Numbered from the stretch's first letter, positions 41,434 to 49,340 are shown. The stretch is DNA of 64,000 bases from Enterococcus ureilyticus (GCF_001730315.1 NZ_MIKC01000003.1:1-64000); one strand, 5' to 3'. The notes: generated from the letters alone by a model not told the origin. Translations and numbers: made by a program.

Positions 41434-42057
41434 ATGAAAAAGTATTTAATTCTACTGGCAGGCAGCCCAGCAACAGGTAAAAGCTATCTCATTCAAAAAA
41501 TCCGCGAACAGATTCCTGATCTTTTTCTAATTACACCAGATGAAGGAAAAGAATTGTTTGCAGATTCAATCGGGTTTGATACGCTTGCCGAAAAAGCGCA
41601 GCTGGAGAAAAAAGTTTGGCATTTTTACTATGTTGTTTTAGCGCTCTATATGGAAGCAGGCAAGCAAGTGATTGTTTCAGAGTATCCTTTTAGTGATAAA
41701 CAAAAAGAAACACTAGCGAACTTGGCAGATACTTATGCGTATGAAGTGATCACGATCCGGTTGGTAGCTGATTTTGAAGTATTATGGCAAAGAAGAGCCC
41801 GACGAGATTTAGAACCAGATCGCCATCTCAGCCATCTCATGTCTCATTATCATTTTTCAGACAGATTAGAGGATCGAAGTCAGGCAGACAATCTAATTAC
41901 GAAGGAAAACTTCAAACAAATCACTCAAACAAGAAAATACGATCAATTTCAATTAGGAGAACTTCATGAAGTAGATGTCACTGATTATGAGAAGGTCGAT
42001 TACACGTCGTTGATCGACTATCTAAAAAAGAAAGTTCAAAGCAAAAAAAATAAATAG
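41434..42057 (+). CDS. P-loop kinase-like protein of the PTS operon
   Basis: A 207-residue AAA/kinase-type P-loop protein. Walker A is LLAGSPATGKSYLIQ at the N-terminus, followed by DEGKELFADS and QVIVSEYPFSDKQKE, and a lid-like RRARRDLEPDRH with paired Arg. The size and layout resemble small-molecule kinases (gluconate, shikimate or zeta-toxin-like). It is the last gene of the operon, four bases after the aldolase. Phosphorylation of the imported sugar phosphate is a plausible but unproven role. Confidence 0.75.
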   Translation: MKKYLILLAGSPATGKSYLIQKIREQIPDLFLITPDEGKELFADSIGFDTLAEKAQLEKKVWHFYYVVLALYMEAGKQVIVSEYPFSDKQKETLANLADTYAYEVITIRLVADFEVLWQRRARRDLEPDRHLSHLMSHYHFSDRLEDRSQADNLITKENFKQITQTRKYDQFQLGELHEVDVTDYEKVDYTSLIDYLKKKVQSKKNK

Positions 42058-42063
42058 AAAGCA

Positions 42064-42100
42064 GAGAGACTCCCAAAAAAAATGGTGGGTCTCTTTGTTT
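42064..42100 (+). terminator. Terminator of the PRD/PTS operon
   Basis: AGAGACTCCC pairs with GGGTCTCT (one bulge) around an A-rich loop, followed by TTGTTTTC. Confidence 0.8.
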
Positions 42101-42121
42101 TCTATTGGTAAAAATAACCGA

Positions 42122-42601
42122 TTATTCGTTATCTTTACGGTAAACCATTAAGTAATTCATCAGCAATACACCATTGCGGTAATTGATTTTTTGTTCTTTC
42201 GATTCAAAACCAAGTGATTCAAAAAAGGGCTTAGCTGTGATCGACGAATAGACCGTAATCTCTTTAGCGCCAGCCTTAAATGCATGAGCAATCAGATCGT
42301 TCGCAATTAATTTTCCGACACCGTAGCCGATCCATTCCTTACCGACGTATAAGTAATCAAGCTTTCCTGAATCAGAAATACTTCCGAAGCCAAGTATTTG
42401 CATTCTATTTTGTGCAACGACGGTATAGTTTGTGTCAAGTTTGGCATGCCATTTTTCATAGTCAGGTGTTAGCTGAACCCATTGCTCTATTTGTTGGGGG
42501 GTATAATCTTTTTTATTGATTGCTTGGATTGTTCCGTTAAATAAAGCAAGTAACGTTTCTAAGTCAGATTTCTGGTAATTTCTCAAATTGAATCCAGTCA
42601 T
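42122..42601 (-). CDS. GNAT-family N-acetyltransferase
   Basis: A 159-residue acetyltransferase. The acetyl-CoA-binding strand and loop read LYVGKEWIGYGVGKLIANDL, a form of the Q/RxxGxG/A motif, and the C-terminal KPFFESLGFE is typical of the fold. ATG 42601 is chosen because TAGGAG overlaps the in-frame GTG 42613. It stands alone between terminators. The substrate (amine, peptide or drug) is unknown. Confidence 0.85.
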   Translation of the reverse strand: MTGFNLRNYQKSDLETLLALFNGTIQAINKKDYTPQQIEQWVQLTPDYEKWHAKLDTNYTVVAQNRMQILGFGSISDSGKLDYLYVGKEWIGYGVGKLIANDLIAHAFKAGAKEITVYSSITAKPFFESLGFESKEQKINYRNGVLLMNYLMVYRKDNE

Positions 42602-42748
42602 TAGTTTGTTCACTCCTATTCATTAAGCTTAGTTTAATCACATAAAAGAAATATGTCAAAGTATAATTTGGAAAAAATTCAGTTTTTACTAAAATAAGCT
42701 CTTAAGAATAGAAAAAGATTACTTAGGCAGATGAAAAATAAAGAAAAA

Positions 42749-42780
42749 GGGTAGGAAAAGCGAAGTCACTTTTCCTACCC
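42749..42780. terminator. Bidirectional terminator
   Basis: GGGTAGGAAAAG (42749-42760) and its complement (42769-42780) form a perfect 12-bp stem with an 8-base loop. It serves the minus-strand gene ending at 42786. Confidence 0.85.
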
Positions 42781-42785
42781 TCACC

Positions 42786-44168
42786 TTATTTCCCACGAAT
42801 TGTTTGGATATCCTGATAATATTTTTTTGTTTTGTGGCTGTCTTTATTCGTATAATAGTACAATTTATCCTTCGTTCTTATTTCTAAAATTGGTTTTTCA
42901 TGCGTTAAAACCAATAAATAAGCAGGCTTGTTATCGACCCGAAATTCTCCTGTTAAATAATTTTCTGTCGCTGTGCCATAGAGACGGATTTTATCTTTAG
43001 GCAATGTGTCGATCAATGCCACAGATTCAACATCGTCCCACTCGATTTTTCTACTTTGAGTCATCGGTGCAGATAAATGAATACCAATATGAGAAGTGCT
43101 TAATTGAAAGGGATTAGCAGTAAAGTCACTGATCAGCATAGGGATACTGACACCAATCAAAGCAAATATAACAATAACGGCCAGTATGCCCATCGTCAGT
43201 TTTCCGCCAAGTCTACCTAAATTAGTTGAGATATTCATGCCGACACGGTCCGGTACAAGGATCCTTTTATCATCTGGATTAATATAAATCGCATACTTCC
43301 AATATTGATCTTCATCACTGTAACGATATTCCTTGGCTTGTGCAATCAATTGATCTTGTTTTTTTCTAGCGGAGAACAAATAATAAAAAGTAAAGAGCAC
43401 AAAAAACAAAATCAAAAGTGCAAAGATCAAGGATACAATCAGCATTTGCTCATAAGGCAGAACAATCGAAATCGTTGAAATGAAAGCAAGTGGACTTAGA
43501 GCAAAAGCTGAAAGAGCCATTAGAACGGACCAATGGTGGCGCATGGAATCATTGACTTTTTGATTGATCGCTTCATCACTTGTCACAGCCTTGACTGGAA
43601 AACGTGCAATAAAATAATAGAAAAGCCAAAACATCGCCATCATAAGAACAGCAAGCAGACAGAAAAGCCAAGTCCCACCTGTTGCTCCAAGTGTTACGAA
43701 TGAATAAATAGAGCCCAAAAGAACGATTAAAAGGCTGGGTAAAAACCACCAGATAGAAATTAATTTCCGGTTCTTATTTGCCACAAGTTTTGTATCCACT
43801 AAAATCGGACGAACGGGCAATACCCAATTGTTTTTCACTTTCACTGCGGTCATTTTTCGAATAGACAAGATTTCCAAATAGTAAAATGCACCAATAAAAC
43901 TGAATACGTTCACGATAAAGTAAATCAACGTCAATGAATCGTAAGGAATGATTAAAATCGGTAAGGCTAGAATAGTAAAAATAAAAGCACCTTGAAGTAG
44001 TCTTTTTTTATAAGTCCTACTAACAGCAAGAACTTGTTCATCTTGAAGCTTATCTTTCGGTAAAGTTGTTTCCAAAATAACATTTTTATGCGGATTTGCA
44101 GGTATTCTGCCAGAAAGAGCCATTAAAAAATTGACACCTACAAGTAGTAAATAGAGAAAGAAATTCAT
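42786..44168 (-). CDS. DUF1648/DUF5808-type membrane protein
   Basis: A 460-residue integral membrane protein with about nine to ten helices and a C-terminal soluble PH-like domain (EWDDVESVALIDTLPKDKIR onward). NPHKNVILETTLPKDKLQDE lies after the first helix. ATG 44168 has AAGGTG eight bases upstream. It follows a GntR regulator by 14 bases in the same direction, as such proteins commonly do (YtrA-like regulator plus DUF1648 protein). The pair may respond to cell-envelope stress, but function is not established. Confidence 0.72.
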   Translation of the reverse strand: MNFFLYLLLVGVNFLMALSGRIPANPHKNVILETTLPKDKLQDEQVLAVSRTYKKRLLQGAFIFTILALPILIIPYDSLTLIYFIVNVFSFIGAFYYLEILSIRKMTAVKVKNNWVLPVRPILVDTKLVANKNRKLISIWWFLPSLLIVLLGSIYSFVTLGATGGTWLFCLLAVLMMAMFWLFYYFIARFPVKAVTSDEAINQKVNDSMRHHWSVLMALSAFALSPLAFISTISIVLPYEQMLIVSLIFALLILFFVLFTFYYLFSARKKQDQLIAQAKEYRYSDEDQYWKYAIYINPDDKRILVPDRVGMNISTNLGRLGGKLTMGILAVIVIFALIGVSIPMLISDFTANPFQLSTSHIGIHLSAPMTQSRKIEWDDVESVALIDTLPKDKIRLYGTATENYLTGEFRVDNKPAYLLVLTHEKPILEIRTKDKLYYYTNKDSHKTKKYYQDIQTIRGK

Positions 44169-44182
44169 TTTCAACACACCTT

Positions 44183-44557
44183 TTACTGTTCAAATTTTTG
44201 ATAAATCTGTTTGACCTCGTCTTGTATTGCGTTTTCCGATAGCTGATGAATCTGGGCTTCAGCTAACAACAGTTCCAATCTTTTTGAAAACCGTTTTTGA
44301 AATGACGGTTCATTGACTTGCTTTTCAGCTACTTTTGTTCCATTTCGGCGATCAGTCAAAATGTAACCATCATTTTTTAATAAAGTGTAGGCTTTTGAAA
44401 CAGTCATCATGTTCACTCCGATTTCGTCTGCCATTTGTCGAACAGAAGGCAGAAGTTCGCCTGGCTGCAACTTATTTGTGGCAATCCCAAGGATCAATTG
44501 ATCACAGATCTGTTGATAAATAGGGATCTGACTTTGGGCATTTATTTCTAATAACAT
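44183..44557 (-). CDS. GntR-family (YtrA-type) regulator
   Basis: A 124-residue regulator. The winged-helix domain reads IPIYQQICDQLILGIATNKL, LPSVRQMADEIGVNMMTVSK and NDGYILTDRRNGTKVAE; a short helical C-terminus replaces the usual large effector domain, as in the YtrA subfamily that controls ABC or membrane-protein operons. The second of two adjacent ATG codons is chosen because AGAGGTGA overlaps the first. It likely represses itself and the membrane-protein gene. Confidence 0.85.
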   Translation of the reverse strand: MLLEINAQSQIPIYQQICDQLILGIATNKLQPGELLPSVRQMADEIGVNMMTVSKAYTLLKNDGYILTDRRNGTKVAEKQVNEPSFQKRFSKRLELLLAEAQIHQLSENAIQDEVKQIYQKFEQ

Positions 44558-44700
44558 CATTTCACCTCTTTTCACTTTGTATTACATATGATAATACACG
44601 TGATGCAAAAAAGCAATGATATTTTTATGAAATGCTTGAGAGAATGAAAATTCAGGCATATAATAGAAAAGAAACGTGATGTGTGAAAGGATGAATGAAT

Positions 44701-46029
44701 ATGTCAGCAATTGAACCAACTGTTACAGAAAAGTTTCATGATACATTTACAAAAAATAATAAACAAAATGCCTTACAACGCGGAGTAGTAAAAAATGGTA
44801 TTGCAGCTTCGGCTCAAAATCAACGTGCTGAGGTCAATAATGTACCTGTTTTTTCAGTGGATCTTACAACTGGAAAAGTGGCCAATCAAAAACAAAGTGG
44901 CCGCTGTTGGATGTTTGCAGCCTTAAATACATTTAGACACAAAATGATCAACAGCTTTAATCTAAAAGATTTTGAACTATCTCAAAATTATACTTTTTTC
45001 TGGGATAAATATGAAAAATCAAATTACTTCTATGAAAATATAATTGCGACGGCTGATCAAGCGTTAGATAGTAGAAAAGTGGCGTTCCTATTAGCGACAC
45101 CTCAACAAGATGGTGGACAATGGGATATGATCGTATCACTTTTCCAAAAATATGGTGTTGTTCCTAAAACAGCCATGCCTGAAAGCAGCAATAGCTCAAA
45201 CTCTCGTGATTTGAATAATTACTTAAACAAAAAATTAAGAAAAGACGCAACGATTTTGCGTGAGTTAATTGCTAGTGGCAAACCAGTGCAAGACATTCAA
45301 ACAGCTAAAGAAGCGATGCTGGGTGAGGTTTACAACTTTTTGGCAATTTCATTGGGTACGCCGCCTGAAACTTTTGATTTTGAATACCGTGACGAAGAGA
45401 AAAAATACCATTTAGATCAAAACTTAACGCCCAAATCATTTTATGACAAATACGTTGGCATAGATCTAGATGAATATGTAAGTATAATCAATGCTCCAAC
45501 AGCAGACAAACCTTATAATCAAACCTATACAGTCGAAATGTTAGGGAATGTCGTTGGTGGTAAAGAGGTTAAATACATCAATGTGGATATGACCACTTTC
45601 AAAAAATTAGCTATTGCTCAACTTGAACAAGGAGAATCGGTTTGGTTTGGCTGCGATGTTGGTCAATCCTCTACAAGAGATAGTGGGATCATGTCTTTAG
45701 ATGCGTATGATATGAATGATCTATTTGATATCGATTTTACAATGACGAAAGCACAACGTCTAGATTTTGGTGAAAGTTTAATGACGCACGCAATGGTCTT
45801 GACAGGTGTCGATATGATCGACGGCACATCGACTAAATGGAAAGTTGAAAACAGCTGGGGTGAAAAAGTCGGTGATAAAGGTTTCTTTGTAATGAGCGAC
45901 GCTTGGATGGATGAGTATACGTATCAAATCGTTGTCCGGAAAGAATTATTATCGAAAGAATTGCAAAATGTCTGGAAACAAGAGCCAACAGTGTTAGCAC
46001 CTTGGGACCCAATGGGTGCCTTGGCGTAA
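44701..46029 (+). CDS. pepC: Aminopeptidase C (bleomycin hydrolase family)
   Basis: A 442-residue cytoplasmic cysteine aminopeptidase of family C1B. The catalytic Cys is C69 in QKQSGRCWMFAALNT, His in MTHAMVLTGVD, and Asn in VENSWGEKVG. The C-terminal residues after WDPMGALA block the cleft and give aminopeptidase action in the hexamer. ATG 44701 has GAAAGGA eight bases upstream; two earlier ATGs overlap that site. It is monocistronic with its own terminator. Confidence 0.95.
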   Translation: MSAIEPTVTEKFHDTFTKNNKQNALQRGVVKNGIAASAQNQRAEVNNVPVFSVDLTTGKVANQKQSGRCWMFAALNTFRHKMINSFNLKDFELSQNYTFFWDKYEKSNYFYENIIATADQALDSRKVAFLLATPQQDGGQWDMIVSLFQKYGVVPKTAMPESSNSSNSRDLNNYLNKKLRKDATILRELIASGKPVQDIQTAKEAMLGEVYNFLAISLGTPPETFDFEYRDEEKKYHLDQNLTPKSFYDKYVGIDLDEYVSIINAPTADKPYNQTYTVEMLGNVVGGKEVKYINVDMTTFKKLAIAQLEQGESVWFGCDVGQSSTRDSGIMSLDAYDMNDLFDIDFTMTKAQRLDFGESLMTHAMVLTGVDMIDGTSTKWKVENSWGEKVGDKGFFVMSDAWMDEYTYQIVVRKELLSKELQNVWKQEPTVLAPWDPMGALA

Positions 46030-46043
46030 ATAGAAAAAAAATC

Positions 46044-46070
46044 CTAGCTCATCCGAGCTAGAATTTTTTT
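46044..46070 (+). terminator. pepC terminator
   Basis: TAGCTC (46045-46050) pairs with GAGCTA (46055-46060) around ATCC, with A-rich DNA before and a T-run after. Confidence 0.8.
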
Positions 46071-46126
46071 TGTTACCCAAAGTATGCGCATATTTTCAAA
46101 AAGATTTTAGTGTGTTATAATTTGTA

Positions 46127-46208
46127 TAGACAAAAGAAAGACGCTGATATTACTACCGCCTAAAGTAAGTAATATCAACGTTAACTGATTCACTAGGAAT
46201 CTTTTTTT
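46127..46208 (+). ncRNA. Candidate small RNA of about 80 nt
   Basis: An extended -10 (TGTTATAAT, TATAAT at 46116-46121) precedes a short region with no reading frame. It holds a 14-bp stem with one mismatch (46141-46154 with 46168-46181) around TACCGCCTAA, then a terminator hairpin GATTC-ACTAG-GAATC (46187-46201) and seven T. The layout, and the TTACTACCGCC/AAAGTAA element, recall antitoxin RNAs of the Fst/par type-I systems. No Fst-like toxin frame was found on either strand nearby. Confidence 0.5.
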
Positions 46209-46571
46209 GATAAGTTAAGTGTATCATATGTTGATTAGATTTACAAAATCGTAAGACAAATATTTTTAGAATTATTCGATTAATTTGTTTTTTTAATAAG
46301 TTAAAATAAACTAATGAAGAATTGTTGAAAGAAATTTTTCTAAAATGCTTGGGTTTTTGGACATTTAATTAGAAGTATCTAAAATAAAAGCACTTCTGAC
46401 TATTTTTATGGGTAAGACAGGTTATTTGTTAAAATTTAATTAATTAATTAGATAGAGAACGACTATTGCCAAATCATGGATTGTGTAGTAGGATGAAAAG
46501 TGACGTTAATACATTGAAATAATAAAATTAAATCAACTAACTTTGATAGGTAGCGCCGGCTATTTATCAGC
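46209..46571. other. Gene-free AT-rich stretch
   Basis: No coding frame, tRNA or repeat is supported. Bases around 46540-46570 form a short hairpin (GATAGGTAGC with GCTATTTATC) just before a terminator, so part of it may be the leader of a short transcript. Confidence 0.4.
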
Positions 46572-46630
46572 AAAAGTGTAGATCAACAATTCTTAGGCCT
46601 TAGAAGGAATTGTTGATGGACACTTTTTTT
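46572..46630 (+). terminator. Long terminator hairpin ahead of the SMR genes
   Basis: AAAAGTG and ATCAACAATTC (46582-46592) pair with GAATTGTTGAT (46607-46617) and CACTTTT, followed by more T. It lies about 70 bases before the first SMR start codon and would end or attenuate transcription coming from upstream. Confidence 0.75.
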
Positions 46631-46638
46631 TATTTATG

Positions 46639-46664
46639 TCGTATAGTTGCATAAGACTATACGA
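46639..46664 (+). promoter_or_regulatory. Inverted repeat, probable operator of the SMR genes
   Basis: TCGTATAGT (46639-46647) and ACTATACGA (46656-46664) are perfect complements around 8 bases, between the terminator and the ribosome site. The size and symmetry fit a TetR- or MarR-type operator or an mRNA hairpin. No regulator gene lies next to it. Confidence 0.55.
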
Positions 46665-46698
46665 GTCTGCAATGCTTTTAAATTTAGGAGGTTTTTAG

Positions 46699-47034
46699 AT
46701 GAGTAAGGATTGGATAAAATTAATGATTGGTGCATTTTTTGAGGTTCTGTGGGTCATTGGAATAAAGCATAGTAATACTTGGTGGGAAATTTTAGTAACG
46801 GTTATTTGCATTCTCATCAGCTTCTACGCATTGATAAAAGCAGGAGAATCACTGCCGGTTGGAACAGCGTATGCGGTGTTTGTTGGGTTAGGTACAGCTG
46901 GGACTGTGGTTACAGGCATTCTTTTTTTCGGCGAAGAATTTAAACTATCTAAAATTCTATTAATCATCATATTACTTATTGGTGTGATGGGCTTGAAATT
47001 TGTTACAGGTGAGAAGGGAGCGAGTCAAAAATGA
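46699..47034 (+). CDS. SMR-family efflux subunit 1 (YkkC-like)
   Basis: A 111-residue four-helix small multidrug-resistance protein. The membrane-embedded glutamate is in GAFFEVLWVIGIKHS, and LPVGTAYAVFVGLGTAGTV is the SMR signature of helices 3-4. TAGGAGG precedes the ATG. It overlaps the second SMR gene by four bases, so the two form a heterodimeric pump such as YkkCD/EbrAB. Substrates may be quaternary cations or guanidinium-type compounds; no guanidine riboswitch was seen upstream. Confidence 0.88.
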   Translation: MSKDWIKLMIGAFFEVLWVIGIKHSNTWWEILVTVICILISFYALIKAGESLPVGTAYAVFVGLGTAGTVVTGILFFGEEFKLSKILLIIILLIGVMGLKFVTGEKGASQK

Positions 47035-47345
47035 GTTGGATCTTTTTGATTATTGCGGGAACTTTTGAAATGCTGGGAGTTGGATCGATCAATCGTTTTA
47101 ATTTGAAAAAAGATAAACAGTCTTTATTTCTGTTATTTTTAACGTTTGGCGCAAGCTTCGTTTTTCTGTATTTAGCTATGAAAACTCTACCAATGGGTGT
47201 TTCTTATGCGATTTGGACAGGGATAGGAGCAGCTGGCGGAGCAGTTTTAGGAATGCTTTTTTATGGGGAATCGAAGGATTGGCGTAGAATTATTTTTATT
47301 GGAGTTATTTTAGGGTCTGTTATCGGTTTAAAACTAATTGGCTAG
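47031..47345 (+). CDS. SMR-family efflux subunit 2 (YkkD-like)
   Basis: A 104-residue four-helix partner of the preceding protein. The key glutamate is in AGTFEMLGVGSINRF, and LPMGVSYAIWTGIGAAGGAV is the SMR signature. The ATG overlaps the stop of the first gene (ATGA). The positively charged loop NLKKDK is placed so that the two subunits could insert in opposite orientation, as is usual for paired SMR proteins. Confidence 0.88.
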   Translation: MSWIFLIIAGTFEMLGVGSINRFNLKKDKQSLFLLFLTFGASFVFLYLAMKTLPMGVSYAIWTGIGAAGGAVLGMLFYGESKDWRRIIFIGVILGSVIGLKLIG

Positions 47346-47398
47346 TGAAAAGAGGATCGCAGCGTAGTCTACTTTTTTCTCGCCGTTTATACGGATAT

Positions 47399-47447
47399 AG
47401 AGAGCGAAACAAAACTGTTTTTAGTTTTGTGCCGCTCTCTTCCTTTT
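47399..47447. terminator. Strong terminator after the SMR genes
   Basis: AGAGAGCGAAACAAAAC pairs with GTTTTGTGCCGCTCTCT with a short mismatch, followed by TTCCTTTTTT. It may also stop transcription from the minus-strand LPMO side. Confidence 0.8.
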
Positions 47448-47582
47448 TTACTGTACAATTTGTGTATATCTTGTAGCAAACTCATTATTATAAGAAACAC
47501 CATTTACGTTTGTCCCAATGTCCCAGTTGGCTGACCAGGTCATTAGTCCTTTCTGCCGCTCCTTCCAGTTGCCCTTAACTAG
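47448..47582 (-). pseudogene. C-terminal remnant of a GH18 chitinase
   Basis: Immediately after the LPMO stop codon, and in the same phase, the minus strand encodes LVKGNWKERQKGLMTWSANW, then DIGTNVNGVSYNNEFATRYT and a short tail before TAA (47448-47450). MTWSANWDIG is the last beta strand of GH18 chitinases. In E. faecalis a GH18 gene is adjacent to the AA10 gene, so the chitinase has probably been lost here by a deletion that left 44 codons. It has no start codon. Confidence 0.75.
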
Positions 47583-48167
47583 TTATTTTACGTTAACATC
47601 GAGGACTTGGTAAAATGCATTTGTTGTATCAAAAACATTCCAAACTGCATAAATCACGTGATAGCCTTTACGATCTGTTGGTACTGTGAGGGTATGATTG
47701 ACCGTAGCTCCAGGAATAGTTCCTTTATCATCAACACGCCCGATCAAGTCAAAGTTGTTGATCGCTAATGGTTGATTTGGATCCCATCCCTGTTTTGTCA
47801 TATAGTAATCCCATGTCGAAGTTCGATGTTGAGCAGTCAGTGTCCACTTGATTGAAAGTGGACCTGTAGCGATATCCGATTTAACCCACCGATCAGTGGT
47901 CTGTGTATCTAATGGTTCAAAACCGCTAACCCCAGCACTAGCTAATTTCCCAGGAGTAAATGTATTTTTAGTGGCTTCAATACTTTGAGGTTCCCACTCA
48001 GCACGGCCAACATTCTTATTTACTTTTCCACCTTGGGCGCTGCCGAAATAGGCGCGGCTTCCCGGGGATGAAACATATCCGTGAGCATGTGTAATAGTCG
48101 ATGAAACAGATAACCCTCCAGCTAATAAACCAAGTGCAAGGACTGCTTTGAGCATTGTATTTTTCAA
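47583..48167 (-). CDS. Chitin-active lytic polysaccharide monooxygenase, AA10
   Basis: A 194-residue secreted single-domain LPMO. The signal peptide ends AHA, leaving HGYVSSPGSRAYF, whose first His forms the copper histidine brace; the second brace His is in TAQHRTSTWDYY, and the axial Phe region is near the C-terminus (NAFYQVLDV). It cleaves crystalline chitin oxidatively. TTG 48167 has AGGAGG seven bases upstream. The length equals that of the E. faecalis enzyme. A CcpA-type site lies upstream. Its usual chitinase partner is reduced to a remnant. Confidence 0.93.
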   Translation of the reverse strand: MKNTMLKAVLALGLLAGGLSVSSTITHAHGYVSSPGSRAYFGSAQGGKVNKNVGRAEWEPQSIEATKNTFTPGKLASAGVSGFEPLDTQTTDRWVKSDIATGPLSIKWTLTAQHRTSTWDYYMTKQGWDPNQPLAINNFDLIGRVDDKGTIPGATVNHTLTVPTDRKGYHVIYAVWNVFDTTNAFYQVLDVNVK

Positions 48168-48193
48168 TGTGATTCCTCCTAAAAGTATTTTTT

Positions 48194-48206
48194 TGTAGCG
48201 CTTACA
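48194..48206 (-). promoter_or_regulatory. cre-like site upstream of the LPMO
   Basis: TGTAGCGCTTACA is a near-perfect palindrome close to the CcpA catabolite-response consensus, about 30 bases before the LPMO start codon. It predicts repression when preferred sugars are present. Confidence 0.6.
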
Positions 48207-48290
48207 TTGGTAAATATATCATGTTGTTTCGTATTGTTCAAATGATATGAAATTATTTTTAAAATAATATATATGTGATGAAAAGATAAA

Positions 48291-48328
48291 AATGTCAGAA
48301 TGGATTGAGCTCAATTCATTCTGACATT
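48291..48328. terminator. Terminator of the HTH-TPR regulator gene
   Basis: AATGTCAGAATGGATTGA pairs with TCAATTCATTCTGACATT (one mismatch) with almost no loop. It lies eight bases past the regulator stop codon on the minus strand. Confidence 0.75.
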
Positions 48329-48335
48329 TATTGTT

Positions 48336-49181
48336 TTAACGATTCAAATTTTTTTCATCATTTGCAATCACACTTAACAAGCTTTGATTGTCGTTGAATG
48401 TGGCAAAAGCCTTCGCACTATTAAAATCAGGTGCTGTCAAATCTGAGGAGCGCATAAAGTCGTTAAATGCGGCTTCATACGCCAAAAGGTCCAACATATA
48501 TAAGGATTGGTAGGTCCGATTCAAAATCATTCCTTCACATGCTAGATCAAAAGCTGTGTTGTAGTCTTCGATCAATGAGTAAAATTTCGCAGTATTGAAG
48601 AAAATCTTAGTGGCTTCGATCGGCATTTTAACCGTCATTTTTTTCAGCATATTGATGGATTTTTCATAGTAAACTTGCGCTTTGTCTAATTCATTGACCA
48701 TTTCATAGACGATTCCTAAACTATTGACTGAAAGAATCGCGTAAACAGAGTTTGAATCACCAAGCTCATCGGCTCTATAGAAATAATACAAACTATCGGT
48801 TGTATTGTTGTAGCCTAATAAATTAGTGATCCCCATGAAATAGAACCAGCGAACCTTTAGTTCTTTATTTTGGAAATTCGTTACGTCAATCGAGTTTTCT
48901 TGTAAAAGTGAATAAGCTTCTTTATGTTTAAATGTATTACATAATTCTTCTACATGATTTAATAGGGACGTTAGTTTTTTCTCGTCATTATCATCTAATA
49001 CACTTTCCAGACTGAGGTTTAATCTTTTGCAGATTGCATCAAGGATCTCAAGACTATCACAGACATTTTTATTTTCAATGTTACTAACAGTTCCCTGTGT
49101 ACAAATTCCAGCAGCCAAAGTGACTTGCGACATTTTTTTTTGCTTTCTTACTGAACGGATGATGTCTCCTTTGATTCTCAT
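48336..49181 (-). CDS. HTH-TPR regulator of the Rgg/PlcR (RNPP) type
   Basis: A 281-residue cytoplasmic regulator. An XRE helix-turn-helix occupies residues 5-60 (IIRSVRKQKKMSQVTLAAGI, then GTVSNIENKN). From about 70 to 270 it is helical with TPR-like pairs (LGIVYEMVNELDKAQVYYEK, KIFFNTAKFYSLIEDYNTAF). RNPP proteins use such TPRs to bind short imported signal peptides. It is transcribed away from a 20-codon ORF with an excellent ribosome site, the usual arrangement of regulator and peptide gene. The ligand and targets are unknown. It may control that small gene, the LPMO, or both. Confidence 0.82.
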   Translation of the reverse strand: MRIKGDIIRSVRKQKKMSQVTLAAGICTQGTVSNIENKNVCDSLEILDAICKRLNLSLESVLDDNDEKKLTSLLNHVEELCNTFKHKEAYSLLQENSIDVTNFQNKELKVRWFYFMGITNLLGYNNTTDSLYYFYRADELGDSNSVYAILSVNSLGIVYEMVNELDKAQVYYEKSINMLKKMTVKMPIEATKIFFNTAKFYSLIEDYNTAFDLACEGMILNRTYQSLYMLDLLAYEAAFNDFMRSSDLTAPDFNSAKAFATFNDNQSLLSVIANDEKNLNR

Positions 49182-49277
49182 ATTTTTCCCCTCTATGTTT
49201 AAGCGTTATTGTTCTAGTTTTATATAATAGTATGGTATTATCCACTTAGAATCAACTGAATTTTTGGAGGGATAAAA

Positions 49278-49340
49278 ATGAAAGCGCTTTTAATTTTATT
49301 GGATGAAGTGATCCGCTACGGAAATACTGGGCACGTCTAG
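49278..49340 (+). CDS. Twenty-residue peptide ORF beside the RNPP regulator
   Basis: TTGGAGGGA lies seven bases before the ATG. The peptide begins MKALLILLDEVIRYG and ends with polar residues (NTGHV), that is, a hydrophobic N-terminus with a hydrophilic C-terminus, the shape of short signal pro-peptides. A TATAAT (49223-49228) lies upstream and an independent terminator (49397-49443) downstream, so a transcript of about 200 nt could carry only this frame. It is divergent from the HTH-TPR regulator at 48336. Expression and secretion are not shown by the sequence. Confidence 0.5.
   Translation: MKALLILLDEVIRYGNTGHV

Noticed and set aside
46209..46500. Fst-like toxin gene partnering the small RNA
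   Set aside because: Short frames on both strands were read; none has the hydrophobic helix plus charged tail of Fst-like proteins.
46209..46698. Guanidine riboswitch upstream of the SMR genes
   Set aside because: None of the conserved ykkC, mini-ykkC (ACGR loops) or guanidine-III sequence elements could be found.
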